Origin: Paractinoplanes toevensis
GTDB lineage: Bacteria; Actinomycetota; Actinomycetes; Mycobacteriales; Micromonosporaceae
Length of the DNA stretch: 64,000 bases
Assembly (NCBI RefSeq): GCF_018332695.1
Contig: NZ_BOQN01000100.1
Coordinates: 1-64,000, forward strand
Direction of reading: 5' to 3'
A model generated the notes under the pieces. That model had not been told where the DNA came from. It saw only the letters and a program-made list of their open reading frames with translations, and searched no databases. Numbering within the stretch: the first letter of the stretch is position 1; every line of letters starts with the position of its first letter. Below, one piece after another: positions 15,812-23,469 of this stretch. Position numbers and translations under genes: made by a program.

Positions 15812-17137
15812 GTGACGTCCCCAAGTGCGCCGGTTGTCACCACCGGCTATCCGTGGCCTATTGAAACCACGCGACTGGACAACGGCCTTCGGGTTGTGGT
15901 CAGTGCGGACCGGAGCTCGCCGGTCGTCTGCGTCAACCTCTGGTACGACGTGGGCTCGCGGCATGAGCCGGCCGGGCAGACCGGCTTCGCGCATCTCTTC
16001 GAGCATCTGATGTTCGAGGGGTCGGTGCATGTCAAGAAGACCGAGCACATGCGTCTGGTGCAGGGGAACGGTGGGTCGCTGAACGCGACCACCAACCCGG
16101 ACCGCACCAACTACTTCGAGACCATGCCGTCCGAGCACCTCGAGTTGGCCCTGTGGCTGGAGGCCGACCGGATGGGCGGGCTGGTGCCGGCGCTCACCCA
16201 GGAGACCCTGGACAACCAGCGCGAGGTGGTGAAGAACGAGCGCCGCCAGCGCTACGAGAACGTGCCCTACGGGGACGCCTGGCTGCGGCTTCTCGAGCTG
16301 CTCTACCCGCCGGGGCATCCTTACCACCACGCCACGATCGGGTCGATGGAAGACCTGAACGCCGCGAGCCTGGACACCTTCAAGGCCTTCCACCAGCAGT
16401 ATTACGCGCCCAACAACTGTGTGCTGACGGTGGCCGGCGATGCCGAGGCGCAGACGGTGTTCGCGCTGGCGGAGAAGTATTTCGGGGCGCTCGCGCCGGT
16501 CGCCGGCATTCCGCCGGCGCCGCACGGCCACCTGACGGGGCCGGCGACCACGCCGGCCCGGGAGACGGTCACCGCGGCCGTTCCGGCTCCGCGGATCTAT
16601 CTTTCGCACCGTACGCATCCCTTCGGCACCAGGGGCTACGACGCGGTCACCGTGCTCGCCACGATCCTCGGTAACGGCCGGGGCAGTCGGCTCTACCAGC
16701 GGCTCGCCGACGGTAAGCGGATCGCCCAGCCCGACTACATCGGGTCGTACGGGGTGGATCTCGCGCACGCGGCGGCGCCGTTGATCATCACGGCTACCGC
16801 GAAGGACGGCGTGGACGTGGCCGAGCTGGAGGAGGGCCTCGCCGAGGTCGTCGGCAGCCTGGTCACCGAGCCGGTCACCGACGACGAGCTGTCCCGGGCG
16901 AAGGCGCTGCTGACCACCGCCTGGTGGCGCTCGCTGTCCACGGTGGGCGGCCGGGCCGACACCCTCGGCCGATATGCGACCCAGTTCGGCGACCCGGCCA
17001 CGGTGGCCTACCGGCTGCCGCAGTGGCTCGCGGTGACCGCCGACGACGTGACCGAGGCCGCCGCGTACGCCCTGAAGCCCGAGTCCCGGGTGACGCTGAC
17101 CTACCTGCCCGAGGAAAAGCCGGAGGAGAACGCATGA
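15812..17137 (+). CDS. M16 family metallopeptidase, catalytic-type subunit
   Basis: 441-aa pitrilysin/M16 zinc peptidase. The inverted zinc motif HxxEH is intact in FAHLFEHLMFEG (residues ~66-77), and the distal Glu is expected in the following helix (TLDNQREVVKNERRQ). The start is GTG giving VTSPSAPVVTTGYPWP. Its stop overlaps the start of a second M16 gene (ATGA). This is the usual pairing of an active and an inactive M16 subunit that together form the clam-shell peptidase. Likely cytoplasmic (no signal peptide); substrate unknown. Confidence 0.94.
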   Translation: MTSPSAPVVTTGYPWPIETTRLDNGLRVVVSADRSSPVVCVNLWYDVGSRHEPAGQTGFAHLFEHLMFEGSVHVKKTEHMRLVQGNGGSLNATTNPDRTNYFETMPSEHLELALWLEADRMGGLVPALTQETLDNQREVVKNERRQRYENVPYGDAWLRLLELLYPPGHPYHHATIGSMEDLNAASLDTFKAFHQQYYAPNNCVLTVAGDAEAQTVFALAEKYFGALAPVAGIPPAPHGHLTGPATTPARETVTAAVPAPRIYLSHRTHPFGTRGYDAVTVLATILGNGRGSRLYQRLADGKRIAQPDYIGSYGVDLAHAAAPLIITATAKDGVDVAELEEGLAEVVGSLVTEPVTDDELSRAKALLTTAWWRSLSTVGGRADTLGRYATQFGDPATVAYRLPQWLAVTADDVTEAAAYALKPESRVTLTYLPEEKPEENA

Positions 17138-18477
17138 CGCTCGTCGCCACCAGGCCGGGGACGGGCGAGGCCCGGCCGTACACCTTCCCGGAGATCCGGC
17201 GCGTCAGCGTCGGCGGCGGCACCGTGATCGCCGCCCACCTGCCGGGCCAGCTTCTGGCCAGCGCCATCCTGATGCTGGACGCGGGCGCCGCGCACGAGGC
17301 CGACGGCCGGGAGGGCACCGCCACGGTGCTGGCCAAGTCGCTCGAGGAGGGAACGAAGGCGCGCGACTCGGCGGCCTACGCGCTCGCGCTGGAGGGGCTG
17401 GGCGCCGAGCTGTCCCCGTCGGTGGACTGGGACTCGTTCCGGGTCGGTGTCTCGGCGCCGGTTCCGCTGCTGCTGGACGCGGTGCGGCTGGCCGCCGAGG
17501 CGATCCGCACGCCGCGGCTGGACGCCACCGATGTGCTGCGGGTGCGCGACGACGAGGTGACCGCGCTGCGGATGGACTGGGCGCAGCCGGGGCCGCGGGC
17601 CGACGCGACGCTGCGGGCCGACCTGTTCGGCACCGGACGGTACGGCCGTCCGCTGCACGGTGACCCGGCGTCGGTGGCCGCGGTGACGGTCGACGACGTG
17701 CTCGCGTTCCACCAGGCCTGGCTGCTGCGCCCGGGGGTGCTGCTGGTCGCCGGTGACCTGGACACGCTCGATCTGGCCGCGCTGGGTGAGGCCGCGTTCG
17801 GCGGCACTGCCGGCGAGGCGCACACCGGCGAGGGTCCGCTGCTCTGGTCGGTGCGCGACCACCGCCGGGTGATCCTGGTGGACCGGCCCGGTTCGGTGCA
17901 GTCGACGTTGCGTCTTGGCCACCGGTCGCCGGAGCGGGCCACCCCCGACTACGTGCCGATGACTCTCGCGGCGACGGTGCTGGGCGGGGCGTTCACGTCC
18001 CGGCTCAATCACCTGATCCGCGAGGTGAAGGGCTACACGTACGGCATTCGTGGCAGTTATGCGATGTCCCGGCGGTTCGGCCGGTTCGAGGTGGCCGCGG
18101 GGGTGCAGACCGCGGTGACCGTGCCGGCGATCGTGGACACGCTCGGCGAGATCGACCGCACCCAGCTGGACGGGGTGACCGAGGACGAGCTGGCGGTGGC
18201 CCGCTCGTGGCGGGCCGGTCAGTTGTCGGTGGAGATGCAGACGCCGGGTGCGATCGTGGGCGCGCTGAGCACCCTGGTGCTGCACGGCCTGCCGGACGAC
18301 TACTACCCGTCGCTGCGCAAGCAGTACCTGGAGGCGACCGTCGAGCAGGTGTCGGCGGCCGCGGCGGCGCAACTGCACCCGAAGGGGCTGACCCTGGTGG
18401 TGGAGGGCGACGCCGCCGCGATCCGCGACGAGCTGGTGGCGGCGAACATCGGCGACGTTCTCGACGCCGAGATCTGA
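17134..18477 (+). CDS. M16 family peptidase-like subunit without zinc motif
   Basis: 447-aa partner of the upstream peptidase. It has the M16 fold (for example LMLDAGAAHEADGREGTA and HLIREVKGYTYGIRGSYA, the Tyr/Arg substrate-binding region), but where the zinc site should be the sequence is EGTATVLAKSLEEGTK, with no HxxEH. It is therefore probably the non-catalytic half. ATG 17134 overlaps the previous stop and has GGAGGA before it. The gene ends before a hairpin shared with the convergent P1 peptidase gene. Confidence 0.92.
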   Translation: MTLVATRPGTGEARPYTFPEIRRVSVGGGTVIAAHLPGQLLASAILMLDAGAAHEADGREGTATVLAKSLEEGTKARDSAAYALALEGLGAELSPSVDWDSFRVGVSAPVPLLLDAVRLAAEAIRTPRLDATDVLRVRDDEVTALRMDWAQPGPRADATLRADLFGTGRYGRPLHGDPASVAAVTVDDVLAFHQAWLLRPGVLLVAGDLDTLDLAALGEAAFGGTAGEAHTGEGPLLWSVRDHRRVILVDRPGSVQSTLRLGHRSPERATPDYVPMTLAATVLGGAFTSRLNHLIREVKGYTYGIRGSYAMSRRFGRFEVAAGVQTAVTVPAIVDTLGEIDRTQLDGVTEDELAVARSWRAGQLSVEMQTPGAIVGALSTLVLHGLPDDYYPSLRKQYLEATVEQVSAAAAAQLHPKGLTLVVEGDAAAIRDELVAANIGDVLDAEI

Positions 18478-18486
18478 ACCGGGTTA

Positions 18487-18520
18487 CCGGGCCTATCGCG
18501 GCGGTTCGCGGTAGGCCCGG
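18487..18520. terminator. terminator between convergent M16 and P1 peptidase genes
   Basis: Inverted repeat CCGGGCCTA (18487-18495) and TAGGCCCGG (18512-18520) with a further CGCG pairing inside. It starts 10 bp after the M16 stop and covers the 3' end of the opposite gene, so it can stop transcription from the left and possibly both ways. Confidence 0.65.
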
Positions 18521-19479
18521 AGACCGCCGGCGCCGGTGGCGGCGAGCAGGCCGTGCACGATCGCCCGGCTGAACGTGTCGGCCGCGACCGTGAGCAGGGT
18601 GTTGAAGTCCTCCACGGCGAGCGGCAGGCCGTTCCCGGTGGCCAGCGCGAAGATCGTGTCGCCGTCGAACATGGAGTGTGCCGGCCGGATGGCCCGGGCC
18701 AGCCCGTCGTGCGCGACACCGGCGAGTTTCTGGCATTGCGCCTTGGTGAGGGCGGCGTCGGTGGCGACGACCCCGATCGTGGTGTGGAAGTCGGCGTCGG
18801 AAGCGCCGGGCGGGTCGTGCGGCCGGGGCGCGACCGCCGGGAACTCCCCGGCCAGGCCGTACGGCAGGCCGTAGAGCTCGCCGGTCGCCGGGTCCACGCC
18901 CGAACCGACCGCGTTGACCACGGCCAGCGCGCCGAGGGTCAGGCCGTCGACGACCGTGCTGGCCGAGCCGACCCCGCCCTTGAGGCCGCCCGCCTTGGCG
19001 CCGGCGCCGGCCCCGACCGTGCCCATCGGCACCGGACCGGACGAGGCCGCGTCGTGGGCGGCCGCCCCGAACGAGGCGTCCGGCACGGCCTGCCAGTCAC
19101 CGCCGCGACCGAGATCGAACAGCACCGCTGCGGGCACGATCGGCACGACCTGGCCGGGTGCGGCGCCGACCGGGAACCCGATCCCGGCGTCGGCGAGTCG
19201 CCGCATCACCCCGCCGGCGGCGTCCAGCCCGAACGCGCTTCCTCCGCCCAGCACCACCGCGTGCACCCGTTCCACCAGGTTGCGAGGGTCGAGCAGATCG
19301 GTCTCGCGAGTGCCGGGGCCGGCCCCGCGCACGTCCACCCCGCCGACCGCGCCGCCCGGCGGAGCCAGCACAACGGTGGTGCCGGTGAGCCAGCCGTCGC
19401 CGATTTTCTCGTAATGGCCGACCCGCACCCCGGTCACATCGGTGATGCCATTAAGCCGTCCGGGTCTGATTTCGGTCAC
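18493..19479 (-). CDS. P1 family (DmpA-like) self-processing aminopeptidase
   Basis: About 328 aa, N-terminal-nucleophile hydrolase of the DmpA/L-aminopeptidase D-esterase family. Visible signatures are LNGITDVTGVRVGHY, VVLGGGSAFGLDAAGG, and the autocleavage region GLKGGVGSAST, in which the Ser after Gly becomes the nucleophile, followed by ALAVVNAVGSGVDP. The start is uncertain: GTG 19479 (VTEIRPGRLNG) or GTG 19488, neither with a good ribosome site. Divergent from the first EEP gene across ~50 bp. Substrate not predictable beyond N-terminal peptide or amide bonds. Confidence 0.88.
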   Translation of the reverse strand: MTEIRPGRLNGITDVTGVRVGHYEKIGDGWLTGTTVVLAPPGGAVGGVDVRGAGPGTRETDLLDPRNLVERVHAVVLGGGSAFGLDAAGGVMRRLADAGIGFPVGAAPGQVVPIVPAAVLFDLGRGGDWQAVPDASFGAAAHDAASSGPVPMGTVGAGAGAKAGGLKGGVGSASTVVDGLTLGALAVVNAVGSGVDPATGELYGLPYGLAGEFPAVAPRPHDPPGASDADFHTTIGVVATDAALTKAQCQKLAGVAHDGLARAIRPAHSMFDGDTIFALATGNGLPLAVEDFNTLLTVAADTFSRAIVHGLLAATGAGGLRAYREPPR

Positions 19480-19530
19480 CCGAGTCACAGTAACCGTGTT
19501 CGGTAACCCACGGCCGATACGGTCCCCGGC

Positions 19531-20517
19531 ATGACGCTCACCAGCACGTCGGCCAGGGTAAAACCGGCGCGGCGGGCCACCCGTACGGCGCTGATGGCTT
19601 TTCTGGTCTTTCCCGGTCTGCTCTGGGCGCTCATCCGGTTGTTCGGCCAGGAACGCGGCCCGCTGGTGCAGTTGCTGGCCTACACGCCCTACGTGGCGGT
19701 GTGGGCGTGGGTGCCGGTGGTGATCGCGCTGCGGGCCCGGAAATGGCCGGTCGGCGCGGCCGCCGTGCTCGCCGCGCTGGTGCTGGCGGTGTGCGTGGTG
19801 CCGCGGGCCCTGCCGAATGCCGACCGCGGACCGGCCACCGGGGTCCGGGTGACCGTCATGACGATCAACATGTTCCTCGGCGACGCCGACCCGGCCGCGG
19901 TGGTCGAGCTGGTCCGGGACCACGACGTGGCCGTGCTGGCCGTGCAGGAGTTCTCGCCCGACGCCCGGAACGGCCTGACCGCGGCCGGCCTGGACACGCT
20001 GCTGCCCTATCACTCGCTCGCCGACGAGTGGGGCGCGACCGGGTCCGGCGTCTACTCCCGGTTCCCGGTCAGCGCGGCCGGTTCGACCCGGGCCAAGGGC
20101 AACAACCAGCAGGCGTACGCGACGGTGCAGCCACCCGGTGGCACGGCTCTGGCCGTGCAGTCGGCGCATCCGCTCGCGCCGTACGCCGTCTCGGCGCTCG
20201 GCGACTGGCGGGCGGACATCGAGGCGGAACCGGTCCCCGACGGCGGCCGGCCCCGCATCCTGCTCGGCGACTTCAACTCGACCCTCGACCACGCGCCGAT
20301 CCGCGACCTGATCGGGCGGGGCTACCGGGACGCCGCAGACACCGTCGGCAAAGGGCTGGTGCCCACCTGGGGGCCGTGGGAGCACCACCTGCCGCCGGTG
20401 ACGCTGGACCACGTGCTGGTCGACGAGCGGATCGGGGTGCGGGACGTGTCGGTACACGGCGTGACCGGGAGTGATCACCGGGCGGTGATCGCGACGCTGA
20501 CCGTGCCGACGGCGTGA
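19531..20517 (+). CDS. membrane-anchored endonuclease/exonuclease/phosphatase family protein (copy 1)
   Basis: 328 aa. Residues ~20-100 contain two or three hydrophobic segments (ALMAFLVFPGLLWALI, VLAALVLAVCVVPRAL). The rest is an EEP (DNase I-like) domain, with MTINMFLGDADP, the metal-binding Glu in LAVQEFSPDA, RILLGDFNSTLDHAP, and the C-terminal catalytic SDHRAVIATL. Members cleave phosphodiesters or phosphomonoesters outside the membrane. It is followed by a paralogue with the same layout, so the pair is a tandem duplication. Confidence 0.88.
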   Translation: MTLTSTSARVKPARRATRTALMAFLVFPGLLWALIRLFGQERGPLVQLLAYTPYVAVWAWVPVVIALRARKWPVGAAAVLAALVLAVCVVPRALPNADRGPATGVRVTVMTINMFLGDADPAAVVELVRDHDVAVLAVQEFSPDARNGLTAAGLDTLLPYHSLADEWGATGSGVYSRFPVSAAGSTRAKGNNQQAYATVQPPGGTALAVQSAHPLAPYAVSALGDWRADIEAEPVPDGGRPRILLGDFNSTLDHAPIRDLIGRGYRDAADTVGKGLVPTWGPWEHHLPPVTLDHVLVDERIGVRDVSVHGVTGSDHRAVIATLTVPTA

Positions 20518-20581
20518 CCGGGTTGTGCAGAACTCGTGATGACGGCTCGTAAGCTGGCCGAACGCGGCTAGCCTCGCCAAC

Positions 20582-21583
20582 ATGAAGATCATCGGCCAGG
20601 CGGCGGTCACTCAGCCTGAGGTCACACCGAAGCCGCGACGCAAAGTAGTAGGCGTGATGCTCTGGATTCTGGTGATACCGGCGGCGGTGTGGGCGGTGGC
20701 CCGGCTCAGCGGGTCGGAACGCGGGCCGCTGGTGCCGTTCATGGCCTTCACGCCGTACGTTGCCGGTTGGAGCCTGCTGCCCGCCGTGCTCGCCGTCGCC
20801 GGGCGGCGCTGGACCACCGCCGTGGCCGCGGCGATCGTGATGCTGGTTTTCGCGGCACTTGTCCTGCCCCGCGCCCGCACCGGTGATCAAGGGCCGTCCG
20901 CGGGCGTCGCGCTGCACGTGATGACCAGCAACATGCTCGCCGGCGGCGCCGACCCGGCCACCATCGTCCAGCTGGTCCGGGACAACGACGTGGCGGTGCT
21001 GGCCGTGCAGGAGTTCACCCCGGCCGCGCGACAGGCGCTGACCGGCGCCGGGCTCGATCAGCTCCTGCCCTATGCCTCGCTCGCCGACACGGTGGGGGTC
21101 GCCGGCTCCGGCCTCTACTCGCGCTTCCCGGTCACCGGGGCAGGCTGGAAACAGAACGGCGGCGGCTTCCGGCAGGCGTACGCGACGATCCAGCCGCCCG
21201 GCGCCGGACCATTGGTGATCGAGTCGGCGCACCCGGTGGCACCCTCATCCGCGGAGCGCATCCGGGCCTGGCGCGCCGACCTTGCCGCCGAACCCGAAGC
21301 CGACCCGAACGGCCCGCCCCGCATCCTGCTCGGCGACTTCAACTCCACCCTCGACCACCGCTCGCTGCGCGACCTGATCGCCACCGGCTATCGGGACGCC
21401 GCCGACGCGACCGGCAAGGGCCTGGTCACCACCTGGCCGTACTACGGGCCCCACATCCCCCGGGTGACCATCGACCACGTGCTGGTCGACCGCCGGATCG
21501 GCGTACGCGAAACAAGCGCGCACCGGATCCCCCGCAGCGACCACCGCGCCCTGATCGCCACCCTCACCGTGCCGGCGGCATGA
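20582..21583 (+). CDS. membrane-anchored endonuclease/exonuclease/phosphatase family protein (copy 2)
   Basis: 333-aa paralogue of the preceding protein. It has the same N-terminal membrane segments (VVGVMLWILVIPAAVWAV) and EEP motifs (MTSNMLAGGADPATI, LAVQEFTPAA, RILLGDFNSTLDHRS, SDHRALIATL). The copies align end to end and share many identical blocks, so they arose by tandem duplication. They have diverged in the loop after YSRFPV, where copy 2 is rich in Gly and Asn. The stop overlaps the start of the GNAT remnant (ATGA), so the lost acetyltransferase was once coupled to it. Confidence 0.88.
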   Translation: MKIIGQAAVTQPEVTPKPRRKVVGVMLWILVIPAAVWAVARLSGSERGPLVPFMAFTPYVAGWSLLPAVLAVAGRRWTTAVAAAIVMLVFAALVLPRARTGDQGPSAGVALHVMTSNMLAGGADPATIVQLVRDNDVAVLAVQEFTPAARQALTGAGLDQLLPYASLADTVGVAGSGLYSRFPVTGAGWKQNGGGFRQAYATIQPPGAGPLVIESAHPVAPSSAERIRAWRADLAAEPEADPNGPPRILLGDFNSTLDHRSLRDLIATGYRDAADATGKGLVTTWPYYGPHIPRVTIDHVLVDRRIGVRETSAHRIPRSDHRALIATLTVPAA

Positions 21584-21896
21584 TGACCGGCGTGACCACC
21601 CGCCTCGTCGCCGTCGGCGACGCCCCCGGGATGGCCGCGCTGCTGACCGCCAACCGCGACTTCCTGGCGCCGTGGGAACCGTTCCGCCCCGAGGATTACT
21701 TCACCGCCGACGGCCAGCACGGCTACCTGGAGGAGGCGTTGCGGCAGGCGGCGGCACGCTGCTGCACAACTCGGCCTCCCAGCGGGTGCTGCACCGAAAC
21801 GGCTTCCAGCGGTACGGGACGGCACCGCGCTACCTGCGCATCAACGGCGAGTGGCGCGACCACGCCCTGTTTCAGCTGCTCTCCGACGACGACTGA
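21580..21896 (+). pseudogene. GNAT (RimJ/RimL-type) acetyltransferase, internal deletion
   Basis: The start MMTGVTTRLVAVGDAPGMAALL and NRDFLAPWEPFRPEDYF are the N-terminus of a ribosomal-protein-type GNAT. After LEEALRQA (~21755) the frame shifts and resumes as HNSASQRVLHRNGFQRYGTA and YLRINGEWRDHALFQLL, the normal C-terminus. The central half of the domain, including the acetyl-CoA loop, is missing, so this is a deletion remnant of an enzyme normally ~170 aa long. Confidence 0.8.
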
Positions 21897-22174
21897 CCGG
21901 CCCGGTCGGTGTGCCCGAGGTCGCGGTCGGGCGCGACCCGGTCACGCACCTGGCGCTTGAGATCGGCCAGCTCGGGGAAGCCCTTCTGCTCCTTGCGCGA
22001 CCAGAGCGTCTCCCCGTCGAGCCGGATCTCGAAGACCCCGCCGATGCCCGGAACGAGCGCCACCTCGCCGAGATCCCGCGGAAAGGTGGTCAGCACCTCC
22101 TGCGCATACCAGGCCGCCCGCAGAAGCCAGCGACACTGCGTGCAGTACTCGATCTCCAACCGAGGCGTCGTCAC
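21872..22174 (-). CDS. SelT/SelW/SelH-family thioredoxin-like protein (Cys form)
   Basis: 100-aa protein of the Rdx family. It opens LEIEYCTQCRWLLRAAWYAQ with the redox CxxC (residues 10-13; both Cys, no selenocysteine), followed by VALVPGIGGVFEIRLDGETLWSRKEQKGFPE, of which the GGVFEI block is characteristic. Small, cytoplasmic, probably thiol-redox active; partner unknown. Its 3' end overlaps the GNAT remnant by 25 bp on the opposite strand. Confidence 0.86.
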   Translation of the reverse strand: MTTPRLEIEYCTQCRWLLRAAWYAQEVLTTFPRDLGEVALVPGIGGVFEIRLDGETLWSRKEQKGFPELADLKRQVRDRVAPDRDLGHTDRAGQSSSESS

Positions 22175-22198
22175 GGCCCCGAGTATGCCGCGCCCCCG

Positions 22199-22741
22199 TC
22201 AATCGGTCGTCCTGTACATGCCGATCCACTTCCGTAGGCGCTCCAGTACGAGCGGGTGGACCTCGACCATTTCAATGCGGTCCGCGATAGTCACCGGGTC
22301 GATGAGACCTTCGCGAATGAGGGCGTGAGCGAAGGCGTAATCCTTCTCTCGCCCGGCTACCAGCTTCGAGACCACGCAGTCATGCGGGTCGAGCGTGTAT
22401 CCGCGTCCGGGCCGAGTGCTCTGCGACTCGACGAGGACCAATCGATCCCGCCACCGGTCGGGCAGGGTCGCGGTGGTCACGCTGACTCCCTGGGCGTAGT
22501 AGCCGTTCATCTCGTGGAACGGCGACAGCTCGCCGATGGCGCCGTCGACCTGATCGGCCTTCCGGTCACCCGGATCGTCGAAGAAGGCCACATCGACCTC
22601 CATTGAAGCGGTGGCCTCCAGCGGCAGGCGTTCCTCAGGGATCGAGCCCAGCACCGACTGGCTGCCGATGACGAGCACGTTCGGGTCGTCGGCGATCTGG
22701 CATGCGGCTCGCAGTACATGCTCGAGCTGGTCACGCCTCAC
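22199..22741 (-). CDS. nucleotidyltransferase-like protein (DUF6036-type), second gene of a coupled pair
   Basis: 180 aa. The N-terminal half looks like a polymerase-beta-type nucleotidyltransferase core: VLVIGSQSVLGSIPEE supplies the GS motif, and ASMEVDVAFFDDP the acidic strand. Later come TLDPHDCVVSKLVAGREKDYAFAHALI and a C-terminal RLRKWIGMY. This layout resembles the DUF6036 family, often found next to small HTH genes and compared with nucleotidyltransferase toxins such as AbiEii or MNT. Start GTG overlaps the upstream stop by 4 bp (GTGA). Enzymatic activity and toxicity are unproven. Confidence 0.78.
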   Translation of the reverse strand: MRRDQLEHVLRAACQIADDPNVLVIGSQSVLGSIPEERLPLEATASMEVDVAFFDDPGDRKADQVDGAIGELSPFHEMNGYYAQGVSVTTATLPDRWRDRLVLVESQSTRPGRGYTLDPHDCVVSKLVAGREKDYAFAHALIREGLIDPVTIADRIEMVEVHPLVLERLRKWIGMYRTTD

Positions 22742-23238
22742 GCTGCCCGTCCCGCTCCGCTGTGTGCGAAGGCGGCAAGCACCTTTCGACGCTGCTCCTG
22801 AGGAAGCACCCCGGCGAACGGCGAATTCTGCCGGAGTTCGAGAGACTCGGGATCTTCGGAGGTAAGTGCCCTGAGGACAGCACCGGGGCCCTCATCGATC
22901 CTTTCCTGCCATCGCGTCAGCCAGACTTCAGCCATCGTGTTGCGGTGGAGCTGCAGAAGCCGATCCAGATTTTCGCTGGCTTTGGCCAACACAAGGTCGG
23001 GATCGGCGACCAGGTTGCCGGCCACTGCCTGATGCAGCCAGAGCGACTTGAGCTGGTCGCGCGTGAGTTTCGGCTGAGGGTGCAGGAACGCCTCCACCTG
23101 GCGCCGTTCAACTCGCCGATGCTTGCCGACTTTGACGAAGGGCAGGTCTCCACGCTCGCACAGGTTCACGACCTGCTGACGGGACACACCCAGCAGGTCG
23201 GCCACCTGGCCGGTAGTCAAGAACTGACCTGACGTCAC
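22738..23238 (-). CDS. excisionase-type helix-turn-helix protein, first gene of a coupled pair
   Basis: 166 aa. The N-terminal part is an excisionase/MerR-like winged helix: FLTTGQVADLLGVSRQQVVNLCERGDLPFVKVGKHRRV. The rest (~60-166) is helical and of unknown fold (KLTRDQLKSLWLHQAVAGNLV, RRKVLAAFAHSGAGRA). I start at GTG 23238 (VTSGQFL), just downstream of an AT-rich patch suited to a promoter. A longer reading is open but has no family-like sequence. With the nucleotidyltransferase it forms a two-gene operon, divergent from the threonine-leader/ThrRS gene. Antitoxin-like role inferred from architecture only. Confidence 0.78.
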   Translation of the reverse strand: MTSGQFLTTGQVADLLGVSRQQVVNLCERGDLPFVKVGKHRRVERRQVEAFLHPQPKLTRDQLKSLWLHQAVAGNLVADPDLVLAKASENLDRLLQLHRNTMAEVWLTRWQERIDEGPGAVLRALTSEDPESLELRQNSPFAGVLPQEQRRKVLAAFAHSGAGRAA

Positions 23239-23328
23239 GTTCGAACCGTAGATCGTAAACGCTAAAAACACAAACGGAAGTCGGCGGCGCCGTTGGTAAT
23301 TCGGATGCCTCGGTGGGGTGGGGATGCC

Positions 23329-23334
23329 TAGCAT
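23329..23334 (+). promoter_or_regulatory. -10 element for the leaderless threonine leader peptide
   Basis: TAGCAT lies exactly 7 nt before the leader ATG at 23342, the spacing expected when transcription starts at or next to the start codon. No good -35 is visible. Confidence 0.45.
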
Positions 23335-23341
23335 CGGGGGC

Positions 23342-23398
23342 ATGATGCGCAGGTTCGTGACGACGACGCCGGTTTTTCCCGGCGTTGATTCTCGCTGA
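23342..23398 (+). CDS. threonine-codon leader peptide upstream of the short ThrRS
   Basis: 18-codon frame MMRRFVTTTPVFPGVDSR, then TGA 23396-23398. Residues 7-9 are three consecutive ACG threonine codons (23360-23368). It precedes a threonyl-tRNA synthetase gene by 71 bp. A hairpin (CGCCGG 23367-23372 with CCGGCG 23379-23384) begins within the last Thr codon, and further competing hairpins lie between this stop and the synthetase start. A ribosome short of charged tRNA-Thr would pause here, as in classical amino-acid attenuators. Too short for similarity evidence; the support is codon content, position and RNA folding. Confidence 0.68.
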   Translation: MMRRFVTTTPVFPGVDSR

Positions 23399-23409
23399 CC
23401 TGACAGCGA

Positions 23410-23467
23410 CCACACCGGGCGAGATGCCCGGGTGTGGGGTCTCGCCCTCATTTCCCAGGGAGACCCC
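23410..23467 (+). promoter_or_regulatory. mutually exclusive leader hairpins controlling the short ThrRS
   Basis: Three pairings compete. A: 23410-23420 with 23426-23437 (CCACAC-CGGGC stem, one bulge). B: GGGGTCTC 23436-23443 with GAGACCCC 23460-23467, which buries the ribosome site AGGGAG (23457-23462). C: GGGCGAGA 23417-23424 with TCTCGCCC 23440-23447, incompatible with A and B. C would free the ribosome site. No U-run follows A, so control of translation looks likelier than transcription termination. Confidence 0.6.
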
Positions 23468-23469
23468 AG

